NCBI GenBank assembly: GCA_020433835.1
Contig: JAGRBY010000350.1
Coordinates: 1-7,684 of the forward strand
DNA length: 7,684 bases
Direction: 5' to 3'
Source: Anaerolineae bacterium
Lineage (GTDB): Bacteria > Chloroflexota > Anaerolineae > 4572-78 > J111
Positions 5,818 through 7,684 of the stretch are shown one piece after another; within the stretch, counting starts at the first letter, position 1, and each line of letters begins with the position of its first letter. The translations under genes were made by a program, and so were the position numbers. A model generated the notes under the pieces. That model searched no databases, was not told where the DNA came from, and was given only the letters and a program-made list of their open reading frames with translations.

Positions 5818-5859
5818 GCCGGTTCAGTAGTTCAGTGCTTCAACTTTCGTTCAACCGGC
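5818..5859. repeat. Short inverted repeat GCCGGTT/AACCGGC
   Basis: Perfect 7-bp arms at 5818-5824 and 5853-5859 with a 28-nt spacer. The spacer includes GTTCAGTAGTTCAGTG, a short internal duplication. It may be part of the neighbouring repeat element or chance. Confidence 0.3.
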
Positions 5860-5874
5860 CTGGCTAGTAAACGA

Positions 5875-5925
5875 AAAGAAGCCGCAAAGCCCACAAAAAA
5901 ACTCATGGACTATTGCGGCTTCTTT
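5875..5925 (-). terminator. Terminator after fhs
   Basis: A perfect 13-bp stem (5875-5887 with 5913-5925) closes a 25-nt loop and starts 28 nt past the fhs stop. Read on the minus strand, the GC-rich part GAAGCCGCAA/TTGCGGCTTC is followed by TTTTCG, so it fits factor-independent termination of fhs. The AAAG/CTTT ends make it potentially bidirectional, though nothing on the plus strand clearly needs it. Confidence 0.75.
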
Positions 5926-5953
5926 ATATCCTTCCGTATAAAAATTTCAACGG

Positions 5954-7684
5954 TTAGAACAAGCCCACAATCTTCCCGGTTTCAAGATCAATATCAACAT
6001 TCATAAAAGCCGAGACGGAAGCTAACCCCGGCATGGTGCGCATTGTGCCGAGCAGCGGGTAGATGAACCCGGCTCCCACGCTGGCCCGCACCTCTCGAAT
6101 GGGCACGGTGAAGCCTGAAGGCCGCCCCTTTAGGCTTGGATCGTGCGAGATGCTCAGATGGGTTTTGGCCATACAGATCGGCAATTTACCAAAGCCTGCT
6201 TTCTCGAAATCGGCAATTTGTTTTTCAGCCAGTTGTTCGTAAAGAACGCCATCCGCGCCGTAGATATCGATAGCAATTTTCTCGATCTTCTGTTTAATCG
6301 TCCAGTCCAGCGGGTAGAGAAACTCAAAATTACTGGGCTTCTCGCAGGCTTCGACCACAGCCTCGGCCAGTTCGGCGGCTCCATCACCACCCTCGGCCCA
6401 GTGGTCGGCCAGAATAGCTTGCTCGGCTCCGGCCTGGAGAGCCAGTTCCTTAATGAGCTTGATCTCGGCATCGGTATCGGTCGGGAAGCGGTTGATTGCC
6501 ACGACCGCCGGAATACCAAAACGCTTGACATTCTCGATGTGGGCCGCCAGGTTTTCAACACCACGCTCTAACAGCACCAAATTTTCTTCGGTGTAGGCTT
6601 TGTCCAGCGGTCTACCTGGCACTACTTTAGGACCACCACCGTGCATTTTCAACGCCCGTACCGTGGCGACAATCACCACCGCGTTGGGAATCAACCCGGA
6701 GTAGCGACACTTGATGTTGAAAAACTTCTCCATGCCAATGTCGGCCCCAAAGCCCGACTCGGTCACGACGTAATCGGCCAGTTTAAGCGCGATCTGGTCG
6801 GCAATAATCGAGCTGTTGCCGTGGGCGATATTGGCAAACGGCCCGGCATGCACAAAAGCCGGCTGGCCTTCCAGCGTTTGCATCAGGTTGGGCATAAGCG
6901 CATCTTTCATCAAAACCGTCACCGCGCCGGCCACCTGCAAATCCTCAGCCGTAACCGGCTTTCCTTTGCGATCTAAGGCCACTACCATCCGGCCAAAGCG
7001 ATCGCGCATATCCCGTATGCTGGTCGCCAGCGCCAAAATGGCCATAATCTCCGAAGCCACGGTGATATCAAAACCCGACTCACGCGGAATGCCATCGGGG
7101 CTGCCACCTAACCCAACAATGATGTTACGTAGCGCCCGGTCGTTAACATCAACCACGCGGTTCCAACTGACGGCATAGGGGTCGATATCCAACCGCTTCA
7201 AACCGCGCTGTGCTAACTGATCATCTGACATACGGCTTTCGTGGTACATGCGCGAATCAAGCGCCGCCGCCACCAGGTTGTGAGCGACACTGATAGCGTG
7301 ATTGTCGCCGGTCAGATGCAGGTTAAAATCTTCCATGGGAATAATCTGGCTGTAGCCGCCACCGGCTGCGCCGCCTTTAATGCCAAAGGTCGGCCCCATA
7401 CTCGGTTGACGGATACAGGTCATCGACTTTTTGCCGATACGGCCTAAGCCCTGGGTCAAACCGATGGTGGTGGTTGTTTTACCTTCGCCCAAAGGGGTAG
7501 GCGTGATGGCCGTAACATCGATATATTTACCTTGCGGCCGGTTAGCCAATCGATTTAATACATCCAGATGAACTTTAGCCTTGGTTTTGCCGTACATATC
7601 GAGATCATCTGCCGTTAAACCGATATTCTCGGCAATCTCGATAATAGGTCTAACCGTGGCGGCTTGAGCGATGTCGATATCGCT
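5954..7684 (-). CDS. fhs: Formate-tetrahydrofolate ligase (EC 6.3.4.3), few N-terminal residues outside window
   Basis: The enzyme joins formate to tetrahydrofolate using ATP, giving 10-formyl-tetrahydrofolate in the cytoplasm; it feeds purine and formyl-Met synthesis and, in acetogens, the methyl branch of the Wood-Ljungdahl pathway. The frame is open to the right edge: 576 residues are visible, beginning [14 protein letters not shown], which matches the family N-terminus (usual form SDIEIAQ), so only a few residues are missing. The Met at 7597 is internal. Motifs: P-loop [11 protein letters not shown] (about residues 61-71), [55 protein letters not shown], and the end [13 protein letters not shown]...IVGLF. 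Family members are about 555-590 residues, so length is normal. No frameshift is seen. It is the last gene of its transcript within the window, followed by a terminator. Acetogenesis cannot be judged without other pathway genes. Confidence 0.97.
   Translation of the reverse strand, partial: SDIDIAQAATVRPIIEIAENIGLTADDLDMYGKTKAKVHLDVLNRLANRPQGKYIDVTAITPTPLGEGKTTTTIGLTQGLGRIGKKSMTCIRQPSMGPTFGIKGGAAGGGYSQIIPMEDFNLHLTGDNHAISVAHNLVAAALDSRMYHESRMSDDQLAQRGLKRLDIDPYAVSWNRVVDVNDRALRNIIVGLGGSPDGIPRESGFDITVASEIMAILALATSIRDMRDRFGRMVVALDRKGKPVTAEDLQVAGAVTVLMKDALMPNLMQTLEGQPAFVHAGPFANIAHGNSSIIADQIALKLADYVVTESGFGADIGMEKFFNIKCRYSGLIPNAVVIVATVRALKMHGGGPKVVPGRPLDKAYTEENLVLLERGVENLAAHIENVKRFGIPAVVAINRFPTDTDAEIKLIKELALQAGAEQAILADHWAEGGDGAAELAEAVVEACEKPSNFEFLYPLDWTIKQKIEKIAIDIYGADGVLYEQLAEKQIADFEKAGFGKLPICMAKTHLSISHDPSLKGRPSGFTVPIREVRASVGAGFIYPLLGTMRTMPGLASVSAFMNVDIDLETGKIVGLF

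Larger units (their letters stand above)
5480..5953. other. 474-bp stretch without an intact gene
   Basis: Between the antitoxin start and the fhs stop this stretch holds, from low to high coordinates: the toxin-antitoxin promoter, the DUF6516 fragment, a section at 5660-5756 where I see nothing recognisable, the right repeat element, a short inverted repeat, and the fhs terminator. Confidence 0.6.

Noticed and set aside
6143..7447. Several plus-strand and alternate-frame open frames across fhs
   Set aside because: All are shadows of the strongly conserved fhs frame.
5954..7597. fhs start at Met 7597
   Set aside because: The frame stays open to the window edge and the upstream residues [14 protein letters not shown] match the conserved enzyme N-terminus.

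Overview
The window looks like a chromosomal fragment of a Chloroflexota bacterium (Anaerolineae/Caldilineae-like). No ribosomal RNA or species marker is present. The assignment rests on three things: two secreted proteins ending in the tail YLPI(V/I)xx, which I recognise from many exported Chloroflexota proteins; a beta-helix adhesin with DxNxDG loops; and a full-type formate-tetrahydrofolate ligase. Moderate GC and mixed codon use fit but do not prove this.

Region 1 (1-3461, plus strand) encodes cell-surface or secreted proteins. First is the 3' part of a large beta-helix/repeat adhesin that enters from the left edge. Its reading frame is split at a run of seven T (1016-1022), and the continuation runs to 2227. 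A strong hairpin follows. Then come a 63-residue basic hydrophobic peptide (2319-2510), a perfect 10-bp palindrome (2584-2612), and a secreted jelly-roll (LamG/concanavalin-like) protein (2760-3461). The adhesin and the jelly-roll protein share the same C-terminal tail, written with different codons.

Region 2 (3545-4654, plus strand) is a 369-residue membrane protein: one N-terminal membrane segment, a large probably external domain, then three or four membrane segments. I do not recognise a named family.

Region 3 (4650-5812, genes on the minus strand) is a small toxin-antitoxin island. A DUF433 antitoxin overlaps a DUF5615 PIN-like toxin by 8 nt, and a decayed DUF6516 (TumE-like) fragment lies just upstream. 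Two copies of a roughly 55-nt element, in the same orientation, bracket the island. Each contains the same 20-nt core and ends in ACTGAG/CTCAGT inverted termini.

Region 4 (5875-7684, minus strand) holds fhs, formate-tetrahydrofolate ligase, nearly complete (only a few N-terminal residues lie outside the window), with a 13-bp-stem terminator after it. It serves one-carbon metabolism and has no evident functional tie to the other genes.

The points most worth a second look are the frameshift site in the adhesin (slippery heptamer plus a correctly spaced stem), the shared secretion tail, and the repeat-bracketed toxin-antitoxin island with its decayed third member.
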